A stretch of DNA of 64,000 nucleotides from Nymphalis io (GCF_905147045.1 NC_065900.1:10994501-11058500), one strand, 5' to 3'; shown: positions 11,626 through 23,572, counted from the stretch's first letter. Notes: generated from the letters alone by a model not told the origin. Numbers and translations: made by a program.

Positions 11626-11900
11626 GTATTTTTATTAACACAAGAGGAAATTCAAAATTATTTATTTACCAGAATCATACATTCAGATTTATGTACAAAA
11701 AGGCATATGGAAGCCAGTTATGGTATTGTTGGTATTTCTTCAGTAAATGCTGTCCTGCTAAATTACGGATAAACAATGCAGGTAAAGTTACAGAGACTAT
11801 TGGCAAGCACAATCATGATCCACCTACATGCTGGATGACACCAGATGGAAAGTCGTACAATCTTCCTCCGCTTCCAGAAAAAAATAACGAAAATGAATAA
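11626..11900 (+). CDS. mod(mdg4): mod(mdg4)-like alternative 3' exon, FLYWCH finger
   Basis: The acceptor AAATTATTTTTCAG ends at 11625 and the first bases are GT. There are 90 codons. NTRGNSKLFIYQNHTF at 4-19 lies upstream of the first ATG. The finger is L-W32-Y-C34, C41-C42 and H61-N-H63. The tail has PPTCWMTPDGKSY and then an acidic end, EKNNENE. AATAAA overlaps the stop and recurs at about 11996. Aromatic residues fill the C-C loop (WYFFSK), which is unusual among these exons. Confidence 0.87.
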
Positions 11901-13985
11901 ATTGTACTGTTACCTAATATTAAACCATTGATTAAAGAAATGACTTTTACTGAAAACAGTTAAGAACAAATTATCAATGAGATTTTAGTTATAAATAAAT
12001 AAAAATATATTATTTAGTTATATTTTTTTATTTTATAAATGTTATGTTTAATATGTTTATATAAAAATAAAATTAATCATTTGGCACTTGAAATTTTAAT
12101 AATTATGTAAGTGTAATATTTGAAAGATGAAAAAATTGTGTTTTATTTTTGGACATGCCAACTTTTTTTTTAATTGATAACTTTTTATAGTTATCTAACA
12201 AAATAATCTACTGAAATTATGTATTATATTATATACTTTGCTTTGATCACACATTGTTTCAATTGGGGTAAACCCTCATTCTAAAATATCTTACAAAATC
12301 GTAAAATTTATGTAAGAATAAAATTATATATATTAAGATGAGAGAAATTTTACTTAAAATAAGAGATAAATTTTGTTTAAAAATCTTTTAATGCATTTTC
12401 ATAACCCAAAGTTTGCTTACATTCAATGTGTAGGTAAACAATCTCATGTGAATTGTTTAATATTGCTTTTATTTATCCTATTTTTAATGCTTAAAAATAA
12501 TATATTTAAGTGCCTTAACATAAATGTCCCAAACCAAATATATTTTCATAGAAATTCGTAACGCATTCATAGTTATGGCGGCAAATTAATATAATAATGT
12601 TTTAAAATTCAAAATGTTCGTATTAAAAAGTCAGTGTGACTCATATTTGTTTTATTTATTAACCTTTCATACGAAGTTTATTATGGGAAAAATACTTGAA
12701 ACACGTTGTAATAAAGATCAAAATTGCGTAAGTAGTACTTATAAAATAAACAATTTTGAGAGCATTGCAAGTTTATATTATGATTCTTAAGACAGGGGCG
12801 TAAAGTTGGATTCATATTGTCAGCTATTGATATATAAGCTGCTATTATTTCTTAATACATGAAGATTGGAGACCAGACAGATCGATTGATTAATATAAAC
12901 TGTGTCCCATTGATATTCTTGTAACTCGTAGGATCTAATGACAGTTGCAAACAAAATAAAACGTAGTCATTCTTTAGGCTTGCTCAGACTAAGTTTATTT
13001 AAATATAACGAGATTAACATATAAGTATGTACCTATTATTTAGTAAGGCGTAATTTTGAAGTCAAGGCTATGTCCCACAAGACAATTCCGGTCTTCACTG
13101 AAAGAAAAGGGCTAACTATAGAATATAACCCTACTTGTAGTAACAGTTGATATCCTCCTACTTCGCTAGGACCATTATTAAACATCTAAAATCTTATTAC
13201 GTACTCTATATATAAATGATTTTTTTTAATTTAAAATGTTTGTAAACGTTACTAGTAACAAATCCGATGCATATCAGTAGCAATGCGTACAGGTGCAAAG
13301 TATTATACTTGTTTTTAGTACTTTATCAAGCATGCTTTTGTCATGAGCTAGTGTGTCGGTACCTTAATATCGTTTTACAACAGTTTCATTATGACTCATG
13401 CGTCGGTTTCACGATAACAGGTGAACAGGCCACCGATACAAAATATTCCGCTCAATAATTTTAAGTGAAATTTTAAATATATCGCCAAGATATTTATTAT
13501 ATAAATCTGGCTCATGTAACTGTTAGGAAAATGTCAAATCAATAAAAACTACTAAATTGTCAATGGTTTTATCCTAATATCAATACTTGTGAGTGGGGTC
13601 TTTGCCGGTAATTCTGTAGTAATTACCTCGTAAATATTGGATATTTAACTGAACCATTAAATTATTAAAAATAATTCACAGTACACAAAATCTTATAAAA
13701 AGTACCGTTAAAAAATACATTTTCATTAATTCCGTTATTTTTTTAATAATAAAATAGTTGTTTACGATAGAATCCTAAAGTGCCTGCATAATTTATTGAG
13801 AAGTGTTTATATAAAAACCATTATTATCATAATCTGCATAAGTAGGTTTAGTTACATATCTTAACTTTTCCTTTTTTGATACCTATTTTTACTTATGACT
13901 ACGGAATATTTGTAAGAGAAGAAAAACAATTATAATTTATTGTAATATGTATATACTGAGTTTTATTTTCGTATGGCTCTTGCAG
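11901..13985. other. AT-rich spacer
   Basis: No supported feature. Two short plus frames (12373-12561, 13267-13458) have no domain, and their starts are not near a phase-correct acceptor. Confidence 0.55.
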
Positions 13986-14185
13986 CTTGGCCGCCAGAGT
14001 TCACGACATCGCAACGTGGAAACCCAGTGCTGTTATTAGGACCCTACAGGTTTATTATCCATAAGCGCTTTGGACCGAAGATAAGGTGGCAATGTGCAAT
14101 GCAACGGAGATGCAAATGCAACGCTAAAGCATTCACGATAGAAAATACACTTATAGAAGTAAAGGGTCATCATGTTCATTCATAA
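13986..14185 (+). CDS. mod(mdg4): Short FLYWCH 3' exon of the K-I-R-W type
   Basis: The acceptor ATGGCTCTTGCAG ends at 13985, with a weak pyrimidine tract, and the first bases are CT. There are only 65 codons. SQRGNPVLLLGPYRF is at 8-22, K-I-R-W34-Q-C36, C42 with an extra C44, and H61-H-V-H64, followed by one Ser and the stop. Ending right at the finger is shared with the 30096 and 33811 exons. The double cysteine leaves the metal ligand ambiguous. Confidence 0.82.
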
Positions 14186-16592
14186 AATGTACCTAAAAAG
14201 GCATTACCTATCTACTTTTTCTATTTATTTTTTAGGTACCAATGTATTCTAGAAAATCTTTGAATTGCGGTTATTTGTACATAATTGTACGGGGCAATCG
14301 AAAGATAATACGTATACATTATATATATATAAGTGTAATTAGTATGAAAAATAACTACAATAGATTGCAATCGCTTCGATGTGACGTCACTTTACTAATA
14401 ATAGATTATTTCTACAAGTATGCAGGTCTGTTTACACATTTGTATAGTAATAAGTCTTCGCGTCATAGATGATCCTGAATATAGTTTAACTAGTTTCCGC
14501 CCGAGTATTCGCCCGCGTGTCAGGGAGAGGGAAACTCGGTATTCTATGCCCTTTTCTGTTGTCCCTTGACAAATTTCATGATGGTTGTATAGTAAAGACA
14601 TTAAAGCGTAACAACTTATACTAACAACGTAAACTAACAAAGTCTATTTCGCATTTATAATACTACTAGTATAATACAGAATATGATGATTATTTTTTTA
14701 GTATTATACTTACTAGAAAAAGCAGCTTTTTGGAAATTCTATGAACATTTACGTATACATTTGTTATTGAAATATTTGAATGTCTATTCCTTTTTGCATT
14801 TACGAAAATGTGATGAAAAGAAGTTTTATGAAAATGGTTAAATAAAATGAGCTTGCTCAATTTGTATCCCCTCAATGAATTTCAATTTAAAACGATCGTT
14901 TATAACCAGTTAGACGTGATAGTCCTAACAGAACCACTTTGATCTGCTTTTAGTGTTATTGAGAACAGTTTTTTGTATGGTTATCTTGTTCAGTAGATAT
15001 AGGTATAGATTAATGAATATCACCTAGGAAATCTATGTCGGATACTTATTGTTTGTCTAATTTATTTCGTATTGTCTAATACAGTTATCTAAAAAAATAA
15101 AAATACAAAATATAAAAATTGTAAGATGATGTAAAAAAATATCGATATTTTTTTAATTATTGAGATTTGTTTAATAATAAATATTTTAAGTGGAAAATGA
15201 TCAAAGAGATTAGATATCAAATATATAAGGTAAGTTCAATATAATACCTAAATAAAACATAAATTATTGATTAGCAATTAAAATATTTAAATAGATAAGA
15301 TATGTGCTTAGGTCTGTAACTTGACAATTATCGTATTTTAATACTGACATTAATTCATCAAGCCATGTCACATTAAAATTACAATTTGCCACTTAATACG
15401 CTTAAACGAATTCTTTTTTATTCTATAATAAAATATAAAGAAGATTTAACAACGACTATATATAAATATTAGACTACTTTGTGTGTAAGACAATAAAATA
15501 GCCGAATATAACAAAAAATAGGTAACCTTACGTTAATAAGCTGAACTTTAGACTTATAATAAAAAACTGCTTAATTTTTACGTTCTTTTGTATGGCGTTG
15601 TCATAATTAAGCATATGATATTAATAATTATGTATTAATAATAATATAAAATGTTGAAGTTCTTACCGAAATAGCTCTCTTCGTGTAAATTGTCATAAAA
15701 ATACACATTTTGCGATTCAAACAATAATACGACATACTTATTCAAACTAATGGGAATTGATTGTATAAAAATGTTGTTCTATGTAAATAGTTTATGTATT
15801 AAAATCTATTTATAATAATAAAGTTCGTTTATATTATAATTATTCAATATTAGAATTACTTGATTTTGAATGAATTACTTAAACTTAAATAAAAATAATA
15901 CATAGTATGAGGTTATTTTATTTTTATTTTTCCATAGTACCAAGTGTAATAGCATCCAACCTAACAATTCGATAATATTTATATATTTTCTTAGTTTTTC
16001 TCGTAAATATTTGCTGTATATGCCGTTATCTATCGTTATAACATCAATTTATGTATATACTTTTATAACAACTTTTAGTTTGGGTACTGGTTAGCAAGTA
16101 GGAACTTAAGAACTTTACAAGACGCAATCGAAGAAGTAATTCGAATGATATCAAAAATGCATTACTTTCAAAAAATATGTACTTAATACTATTAGAGAAA
16201 AAAGCCAGAATTGGCAATCTCCCTACTTGGCGTTAAAATTAAAACAGATATATTTTAGATATTTTTTATTTGCGTAATTGCTTACGGCAACAGATTTCTT
16301 CGGTCAGTGTTTATATTTATTACAGTAAACGCCAAACTTCCGCCATCTACCAGGGGCGAACGCAAATATATATGTAATTTCTGATAGTAATAAGTTTTTA
16401 AGATTATATCTGACTGTTATTTCTATTCTATCAACATAGATTTATGTATTATGCATACATGTTTGTTTTTCACAATGTTGTACTTTTACCACTAACGCCA
16501 TCTAGTTGGTAGTAATACAAATATAAAACTGGAAAATAGTTCCAGTATTTTGTGTTGCAATGCTTTAATCAAACAAATAAATAAAATTATAG
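14186..16592. other. AT-rich spacer
   Basis: No exon found. GCCATCTA-type motifs at about 16334 and 16498 resemble part of the insect CTCF site. The rest is AT-rich sequence with spurious frames. Confidence 0.5.
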
Positions 16593-16802
16593 ATGCTATA
16601 TTTGGAGTGTCCAAGTGATGAAAGCGAGTAATCCAGATTGGACCATATATTTTTCACATACAAAGAGCTGGCTGTAAATTTAGATGGTGGTGGATTCACG
16701 ACGAGGATGTAAAGCTGCCTTTTATACTCTAGAGACAATGAAATAGTAAAATTTATTGGGGGCAATAATCATAGCCCAAACAAAATAAATAAATATACTT
16801 AA
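16593..16802 (+). pseudogene. Decayed FLYWCH terminal exon
   Basis: The acceptor AAAATTATAG ends at 16592 in the array's phase. The first frame reads DAIFGVSK, two stops, then KRVIQIGPYIFHIQRAGCKF and RWWWIHDE. After a shift it reads GCKAAFYTLE, and after another shift DNEIVKFIGGNNHSPN to a stop at 16800-16802. The pieces in order match a K-x-R-W FLYWCH finger, closest to the 19897 exon (DAVYFISKRGN...IGPY/LGPY). Two stops, two frameshifts and loss of the W-x-C cysteine make it non-functional. Confidence 0.78.
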
Positions 16803-17380
16803 TTATTTATATTTGGTAACTTCTAACTAGTTTTGTTGGAACTTAATTTATAACTGCTTTAGAATGCAAAAAAGGAATGCGAATATGTGTATATGATAGG
16901 AAAATATTTAAATAATCGTGGAAATCCATTTGAGTACTTTTTGATATAAATTATATTATTGGATTTATAAAGTGATATTGATTATATAATTGAGCACTTT
17001 TAATAAAATATTTTAATAAATTTAACTTCGAATTTGCTTAATAAACGCAAAAGCAAATGTCATCAGTGTTAAGTGTCATTCTAAATTCTGACAAGAGTCG
17101 GGCGATTAGCATTAATCATTTATTATTTTTCCCCCTTTCATTTAGTGTAACGATGTTTTAAAACTTATGAAATTACAATTACAGCAACGTTTTATAAGTT
17201 TTCTAAGTTAAAAAAACATATTATGTAGCAAATATGTTTAATTTCGATGCATTGTTTAGGTTGTTTTCAATAAAAACATTGTATGAATTGCTGTGTTTTG
17301 AAGATTAAACGATGAAAATTGGAGACGTTATAACAGTTTGCATTACATTTGATTGTGTTCTGAAGTTTTTATATTTGCAG
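16803..17380. other. Spacer with nothing recognised
   Basis: AT-rich, between the pseudo-exon and the next functional exon. No frame with a phase-correct acceptor. Confidence 0.5.
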
Positions 17381-17601
17381 GCGATGAATTGGTTCAGTGT
17401 GTTCCTACAAAGAAAGGTCATCATATTTTGTACAAAGGATATACATATGTTTTCAAAAGTAGACTTCTATGTGGCGCTGAACAGTGGTGCTGCTCATATC
17501 GACAGAAGACGGGCTGTATATCTGTTATAAATATGCAAACTTATGGTGTGGAAGTGGTGAGAGATTTCCATAATCATAAGAAGCCAATGTTTTCCGACTA
17601 G
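17381..17601 (+). CDS. mod(mdg4): mod(mdg4)-like alternative 3' exon, FLYWCH finger
   Basis: The acceptor TTTATATTTGCAG ends at 17380 and the first bases are GC. There are 72 codons: PTKKGHHILYKGYTY at 8-22, Q-W35-C-C37, C45 and H63-N-H65, then KKPMFSD and the stop. Cysteines at positions 6 and 30 are extra to the finger. Overlapping frames that begin at upstream ATGs (17312, 17353) are artefacts of the intron side. Confidence 0.86.
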
Positions 17602-18058
17602 GACCTTACATTTTATAATCGGTTACTGGTACTATTGTAACAAAAAATGATCCTTGGTGACCTTAGATTTCTTGAATGTAATTATTTACTTAGCAGATCA
17701 AATTGCAATAACCTGTAATTTAATTTTAATTAGTAAGAATCAAGCTAAATTAAATGATGCAGTTTTTTTTTTTAAATTAAGTATGTATTTATTGTTTTAG
17801 TGTAATTTTAAATATTGTATTAAAATGTTATGCAATTTTTAGTTTTTCATTTTAATATTTAAGTTCTTAATTTTTATATTTTTAATTTATATAGAGTACC
17901 TATAATTGTAAATTAATAATCATATTTTATATAAATTAAAAATATATTCATAACTAATTTTAATTATACTATGGATAATCATGAAAATACACATACAGTA
18001 AAAATATGTAATAATTAAATTATCTAAGGAATAATAAAATTATTATTCTTTACGACAG

Positions 18059-18198
18059 TGTATTCACAGGAAAGTTTGAAACTTTTGACAGTTGAGCTAC
18101 ATAAGGAGGGATTTGAGGAAAATGAAATACTCGAAGAGACAGCAGTCACTGATACTGCAAATTCATTGCAAAATGCGGACGAACAAAGTGATCATTAG
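18059..18198 (+). CDS. Candidate acidic terminal exon without a zinc finger
   Basis: The acceptor TTTACGACAG ends at 18058 in the array's phase. It opens a 45-codon frame rich in Glu and Asp (ELHKEGFEENEILEE) that ends with TAG at 18196-18198, directly followed by GTAATT. Nearby FLYWCH and BED exons supply the context. No domain is recognised. The composition resembles the acidic linkers after the BED fingers at 22 kb. It may be a short tail exon or a fragment of a decayed larger one; a chance frame is possible. Confidence 0.4.
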
Positions 18199-18512
18199 GT
18201 AATTTTTTTAAATTCATATTAATATGGTACAACAATCACATACTTACTCATACTGTTTAATATCATAAATTGAAATTATTATGAGTGGACAGAAAGACCA
18301 AAAAGTAACATCACTTTTTAACCATACATGTTATAGAAAGAGAATAACAATTGTCAAAATAAATTAATTTGGATTACTGTACAGCGAATGTTCCTTAATA
18401 AATTTGTTTTTTAAATATTCATATCAAATCAATTGATTCTAATAATTTTATTATTATCAGAATTAGACTGGAGTCTCTTATATATGTTAATTACTCTCTA
18501 TGTACCTATTGG

Positions 18513-18809
18513 TTTTTTTTTATTTTAAAATAGGAAGGCGGACGAGCATATGGGCCACCTGATGGTAAGTGGTCACCAACGCCCTTAGACATTGGCATTG
18601 TAAGAAATGTCAACCATCGCTTACATATCCAATGCGCCACCAACCTTGGGAACTAAGATTTTATGTCCCTTGTGCCTGTAATTACACTGGCTTACTCACC
18701 CTTCAAACTGGAACACAACAAAACCAAGTACAGCTGTTTTGCGGTAGAATATCTGATGAGTGGGTGGTACCTACCCAGACGAGCTTGCACAAAGCCCTAC
18801 CACCAGTAA
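18513..18809 (-). repeat. SINE family A, near full length
   Basis: Starts with a T-rich tract and TAGGAAGGCGGACGAGCATATGGGCC and ends CCCTACCACCAGTAAC, the reverse complement of the 6196 copy but without its internal deletion. The open frame across it is repeat-derived and not a gene. Confidence 0.9.
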
Positions 18810-19016
18810 CTTGAAAGCTATCAAACAGACAAGCTCCTTATACATCTTTCTCATGGATACCTTATATATTGAAAAATATTAAGATGATCCCATAGAGATT
18901 TATTATTTAAGTAGTTAGAAATATTCCTAACAATAATATAGACATTAAATGATTTGCAGAAAACACTCAAAGACATTTAATGGTAGGTTTACTAATGTTG
19001 CACTTATAAATTACAG

Positions 19017-19456
19017 ATAGAAAAAGAAAACTAAGTTGGGTCTGGAATTACTTCTATCAGATAAGTGATAGAGTTTATGTTTGTAAAATTTGTAACTTAG
19101 AAGTTATCCAAACACAACGCAATTGTCAACTTCTGAACAAACATATAAAGGGTAACCACTTAAAGGTACACAAGATTGAAGTTAGGAGGAAAAAAGGTAT
19201 TGCCGAGCTGAAAAAGTTTGAGCAAAATAGCACCTGTGCTGGTGCAATAACCTCAAGGATGAACTTAATTAATAAAGAATTGAATTGGAACCAACTTGTA
19301 GAAGAAGAAAGAGTGAATTACAAAAATGTTAATATTAACAAGAAAATTGGTGTTGTTGGTACTTTAACTCCAACATTGGATAAACACTTGGAATGTACCA
19401 CGGATTATACTGAATTAGGTAAGTCATTGCAGGTACAGCCTGTAAATACCACTTGA
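19017..19456 (+). CDS. BED-type zinc finger exon (BED1)
   Basis: The acceptor ATAAATTACAG ends at 19016, phase as in the array, first bases AT. The finger starts RKRKLSWVWNYF (residues 1-12) and has C22-x2-C25 and H42-x4-H47, the BED pattern of aromatic pair plus C2H2 found in BEAF-32, DREF and hAT transposases. A basic and then acidic linker of about 85 residues follows. A strong donor TTAG|GTAAGT lies at 19418/19419 in phase 1 with a final G. Without splicing the frame stops at 19456. Likely an internal exon feeding the BED exons from 21.9 kb or the exon at 19897. Confidence 0.75.
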
Positions 19457-19896
19457 CTTTACTTCTGTTAAAGGGTAGATTTAACAATAATTCCATCACA
19501 CTGCTCTTATCTATCCTGACAGTCTGTTTGTCAGTATTTCTTTCAGTGCAGGTTTAATTACGATATTCTCCTAACTGTCAAGCCTAGGATAAATTTTACA
19601 CAGAATTTTATTTTATTTTTATGTTATATTTCATCTCATTTATAGTTGGATATTGTATCGAAAAAGTATTTAACAATTACGTAGTGACAGTAGTTATAAT
19701 TCTCACTCTAAAATTATATTTATGGTTTACAAATTATATTAATTTATATATTTCAAAAATATTTTAGTTTAGATAATGATTGCAAACTATTGGTTCCATT
19801 CATTTCGAAGAATTGATTTTAAAGTATATATTAGGAATCTGTTAATTTTTTACTGATATTGCTATTTTGAAATAAACTTATATTTTTCATTTATAG

Positions 19897-20066
19897 ATGC
19901 TGTCTACTTTATTTCGAAAAGAGGGAATCTTGTGATCAGATTAGGTCCATACACATTTTACAGACAGACATGGAATAGGAAGAGAATAAGATGGTTTTGT
20001 AAGAATGCACAGAGAGGCTGTAAGGCGGCCCTCTCAACTATAGATGATAGAATAGTTAGACTTTAA
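19897..20066 (+). pseudogene. FLYWCH exon broken by a LINE insertion
   Basis: The acceptor TTTCATTTATAG ends at 19896 and the first bases are AT. Fifty-five codons read ISKRGNLVIRLGPYTF, then R-I-R-W-F-C and G-C-K-A, and stop (TAA 20064-20066) before any H-x-H. In frame past the stop comes GKH, then a poly-T and a reversed LINE 3' end. Immediately after the LINE, ATCATTGTCCATG would supply the second His and CPCK. So the LINE split the terminal H-N-H, and a stop arose just before it. There is no ATG in the exon. A truncated two-cysteine tail could still be spliced, but the finger is not complete. Confidence 0.75.
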
Positions 20067-20076
20067 GGGAAACATA

Positions 20077-20255
20077 TTTTTTTTTTATATGCGCCGCGAT
20101 GGCAAATGGCTCTACTCCACCTGATGGTAAGTGGTAGTAGAGTCCAAACGCGACGACGGCCAGTACAGTCGGGAAGAATGTTCTGTACTAGCCGTCCCCG
20201 CCTTGCCGGCCCGCAAATTGTGGCCCGGGTTGTAAGAGGAGGGGAACACGTGATC
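20077..20255 (-). mobile_element. LINE family 1 3'-end fragment
   Basis: Reads, in reverse complement, the 3' end of the element at 48.4-51.1 kb: the coding end near the AACCCGGGTT block, then the 3' untranslated part with GGAGTAGAG, then the A-tail (poly-T at 20077-20086). Heavily 5'-truncated. It interrupts the preceding FLYWCH exon. Confidence 0.85.
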
Positions 20256-20562
20256 ATTGTCCATGTAAAAAAATGATGATAAAAGTGATTTAAATATTTG
20301 TTTAAAGCTTAATGCTTAAATTAGCTATAGAGCTCTTTTTTTTTAAATAACTTATATGATACATAATTTTAAATTCTTAAGACCTTTTTTCGTTACCATT
20401 ATATAATTTTGTCCAAACAATACTTTCTGGGTGGGTACCATTGCTTGTATAGTACCAGGGTCTTACAGACTACTGGCTGGCAACTGGAATTACAGACAAG
20501 AAAAGGAAAATAATATTTAAAATCCATTGGTCTATGGTATGGTATGTATCTTACGATGCTTA

Positions 20563-20770
20563 AGTTATGGTATTATAACATGGACATTGGGTAGCCATAA
20601 TTTCGTCAGAGCGTCACGGTAGCATGCGAAAGCGATCCTGTGGCACTCCTCGTTAAAACGGAAAGGGTACCGCTGGTTTTTTAGTGTGTATTCCGATGTT
20701 CGGGGCTCACTCGGCGCCTGTGGGGGGAAACGCGTAACGCGTTTTTCCATCGTTAAAAAATAAATCATTT
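20563..20770. repeat. Unclassified lepidopteran interspersed repeat
   Basis: A GC-richer island (CGTTAAAACGG, ACGCGTAACGCGTTTTTCC) ending in an A-rich tail, embedded in AT-rich DNA. It resembles 3' ends of retroelements common in Lepidoptera, but I cannot name the family. The minus-strand open frame across it has no domain. Confidence 0.5.
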
Positions 20771-20775
20771 TATGG

Positions 20776-21895
20776 GGTCTATTTAAAAATAGAAATGCTC
20801 ATTTCGTAATCATAGTTTTGTTATTATTATATAATCATATATTTGTAAAATGATTTTCAAATAATTGGACAATCTCACTAAAAGTGACACGAGGTTTTGA
20901 TTATCACATTGATTTAAAGATTCTATGCTATATTATGCTAAAAATGCCCTGCTATGCAAAAAGTGTGGTCCGTGACTAGTAATTAAAATAAGAATTCCAG
21001 TCCTTTACTGATATTTCCATTTGCGTTCTGAACTGTATAAAAATATAATTTACGTAATATAGTATTATTAAATGTATTCAAAGTAACTCTTTGCTTAGAT
21101 GCAAGATTTGCACTTGCAATTAATTATAAAAGAAATCATTACTAAAATTTAATTTACTCAAAGCATTGTGGATAATGGGTACAATTTAATACAATTGCGC
21201 GTTATTTTATTAATTTACAAAAAATAGCCAAATCCTTAAATATTGATATATGTTATGTTTTAAGGGATTTTTATGTTAAAATAACATTTACTAGCTAAGT
21301 TCTCTCTCAACTTAAGATCCGTTAATATATATAAATGATTAAATTCATGCTTATAATTTGTAACTTAAACACAATTGATATTGTAAAATGTATGTTGTTT
21401 TAATCTGTGAAATTATAAAAAGTACTAACAGTATGAAAAGTTCAAAATTACAGGATAAAATTATTAGTTGAAATTCAGGTAGGATTTAAATAGACGTGTT
21501 TAATTATAATTGGGGCAGGAAGAATCAGGAAGTGTGCGGTACCAGACGTGAACTACCGGCAAAATGATTGTGGTGAAAATAAGGTAAATTAGATAACAAC
21601 ACTATCACTGTCTTGATTCCACAGATAATAAATAAAGAGTGGAATATAGATTATCAAACATTATTTTCTCATTGTATTGTCATTAATGATAATATTAAAA
21701 AATATAAAAAAATATTCTTGTTTTATTTTTATTTTTTATGTATAATGTTTATTTTATATATGCTTATACTATTTTTTACTTATACTAAATGAATAAACAA
21801 ATGATGAATTATTTAGCGTGAGTAAAATATTATTTAGAAATAAGTTATTTTTTCAATATCTAAACAGCTTCAACATAATATTTTATTTATTTCAG
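20776..21895. other. AT-rich intron-like stretch upstream of the BED exons
   Basis: No exon recognised on either strand. Confidence 0.5.
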
Positions 21896-22261
21896 AACAG
21901 ATACCAGAATGGCTGCCGTTATATTTTGTAAAAAACACAGAGAAGGAATACAGGTGTAATTTATGCGAAAATCTCATTATAACAGATAAAAAATCACTAG
22001 AACTATTGGAACACATTAAAAGTCTTCATAAAGAAGTGTACGATCTCCACAAAGACAATCCGGAGTCAACAGTCGGTTTTCAAATTGAATTTCTACAATT
22101 TAGTATGTTAAAAGATGATAAAACTCAGCCTGTGATACTAGAGGAGGTTTGTGAGGAAGCAACGGATGAAATAGTTAAAACTGAGAAGTCGGATAGGGAT
22201 CAACTATTAGGGATGCAGTATGTCCTTGTACCGAGAAAGAAAAAAATTAAACGAAGTTATG
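21896..22261 (+). CDS. BED-like zinc finger exon (BED2), internal
   Basis: The acceptor TTTATTTATTTCAG ends at 21895 and the first bases are AA. IPEWLPLYF is at 2-10, then C20-x2-C23 and H39-x4-H44: a BED-like finger with a divergent aromatic block. An acidic linker follows, then a basic patch, PRKKKIKRSY, that could be a nuclear localisation signal. The donor TATG|GTAAGA at 22261/22262 is phase 1, ending in G. It connects in frame to the exon at 22484. If unspliced, the frame runs to 22329. Confidence 0.75.
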
Positions 22262-22483
22262 GTAAGAATATTTTTTTGTTTCTAATGTATTATTACACAG
22301 ATCAACATGTTTGTGTATTTCGTATATGAATTAATCTAAAAAACACATCAAGCAATATTTATATTGTGTCAAGAAAAATCAACAAATTGAGTAACTTTTT
22401 AAAAACAATTGAATTTCAATAAAAAATGTTGACATCTTTCAAAATTTCTTTTTTTTCACAAATTCTTAATTTATTTATTCCAG

Positions 22484-22753
22484 AATTTAGTCGAAAACGT
22501 AGCTGGGTGTGGAAATATTTTGAACGTTTAACGAGCATTATTTATCGTTGCAATCTTTGTAACGTAGTGTTATCAATAAAGGGTTGCAACACCAACAACA
22601 TGAACAGGCATGTTAGAACGAGACACCCCAGCATATACAAGTCTGAAGTGGAAAAGAAGAAGGACTTGACGGAAATAGATCAGCTCGACGTGAGCTGGAA
22701 GAAAGACGAAGAAAGTGATAAGGATCTTGATGAATCTCTTGGAGAGTCTAACG
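22484..22753 (+). CDS. BED zinc finger exon (BED3), internal
   Basis: The acceptor TTATTTATTCCAG ends at 22483 and the first bases are AA. A textbook BED start, SRKRSWVWKYFERL, is at 2-15, then C22-x2-C25 and H42-x4-H47 (the second His in TRHPS). It is followed by a charged linker (VEKKKDLTEIDQ, DEESDKDLDESL). The donor AACG|GTATGT at 22753/22754 is phase 1. Joined to its neighbours it would be finger 2 of 4 in the cassette. Confidence 0.82.
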
Positions 22754-23053
22754 GTATGTTTCTATTTACACAGATAATTAAAATAGTTAAACAATCCAAC
22801 CCAGCTATAGATTTGGTGATTCTTATTTTAAATTTGGAAAAGCCAAAAATGATGACTACATATTATATACATGATGATATATAAAATTAATATATTTCAC
22901 GTTTATCTATATATAAATAGGCAAAGACAAAACATTTCAGATCCTTTTCTCTGCTGTTCGTTAAATGATTTAAAAGAAAAACAACAATAAACAATACAAA
23001 CAATGGTTACAGTAAATGCAGTAATTTAATATTTTGTATAATTTCTTCCACAG

Positions 23054-23212
23054 ATATGATAAAGCAGCGTCGTAGCTGGATATGGTCATACTTCCGTCGT
23101 GTTTCCAACACCCTCGCCCAGTGCAAGCTCTGCAACCGAAACATCTGTCACGGCGGTAACGCCACCGGCAACATGAACCGACATCTCAAGATGATCCACA
23201 ATAAGACTGCTG
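23054..23212 (+). CDS. BED zinc finger exon (BED4), internal
   Basis: The acceptor ATTTCTTCCACAG ends at 23053 and the first bases are AT. KQRRSWIWSYFRRVS is at 3-17, C23-x2-C26 and H43-x4-H48, so almost the whole exon is finger. The donor GCTG|GTACGT is at 23212/23213, phase 1; in the unspliced frame a TGA follows two codons later. The exon is too short for most open-frame listings. Its similarity to BED3 (R-S-W-x-W-x-Y-F, N-M-N-R-H) shows tandem duplication of a BED exon. Confidence 0.82.
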
Positions 23213-23346
23213 GTACGTGACTAATATATCTTACAACTTCGATTCAATTACTCCCTATATTCTCGCATCTCGCTCGCACACTGTCGCTATTTATACTCGC
23301 ACCAGGTTTGACGACATTTCCAATGTATTTTTTACCTAGTCACGGG

Positions 23347-23572
23347 TAGTACAAAACAACAGTACTTGGTATTGTTGTGTTCCGGTTTGAAGGGTGAGTG
23401 AGCCAGTGTAATTACAGGCACAAGGTACATAACATCTTAGTTCCCAAGGTTGGTGGCGCATTGGTGATCTAAGCGATGGTTAACATTTCTTACAATGCCA
23501 TTGTCTATGGGCGTTGGTGACCACTTACCATTAGGTGGCCCATATGCTCGTCCGCCTTCCTATTCTAAAAAA
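23347..23572 (+). repeat. SINE family A, 5'-truncated
   Basis: Starts within the family at ACAAAACAACAGTACTTGGT and runs to CCTTCCTATTCTAAAAAA. It lies in the intron between BED4 and BED5. Confidence 0.85.

Noticed and set aside
16565..16765. Minus-strand frame over 16.6-16.8 kb
   Set aside because: It is antisense to the FLYWCH pseudo-exon and has no domain.
18569..18814. Open frame with RHQPWELRFYVPCAC repeated at 6.2, 18.6, 26.2 and 61.7 kb
   Set aside because: It is translation of the SINE family A consensus, present in both orientations, and not a gene.
20468..20575. Plus-strand frame after CTTACAG with YWLATGITDKKRK
   Set aside because: No zinc ligands or similarity; nearby words look like decayed repeat.
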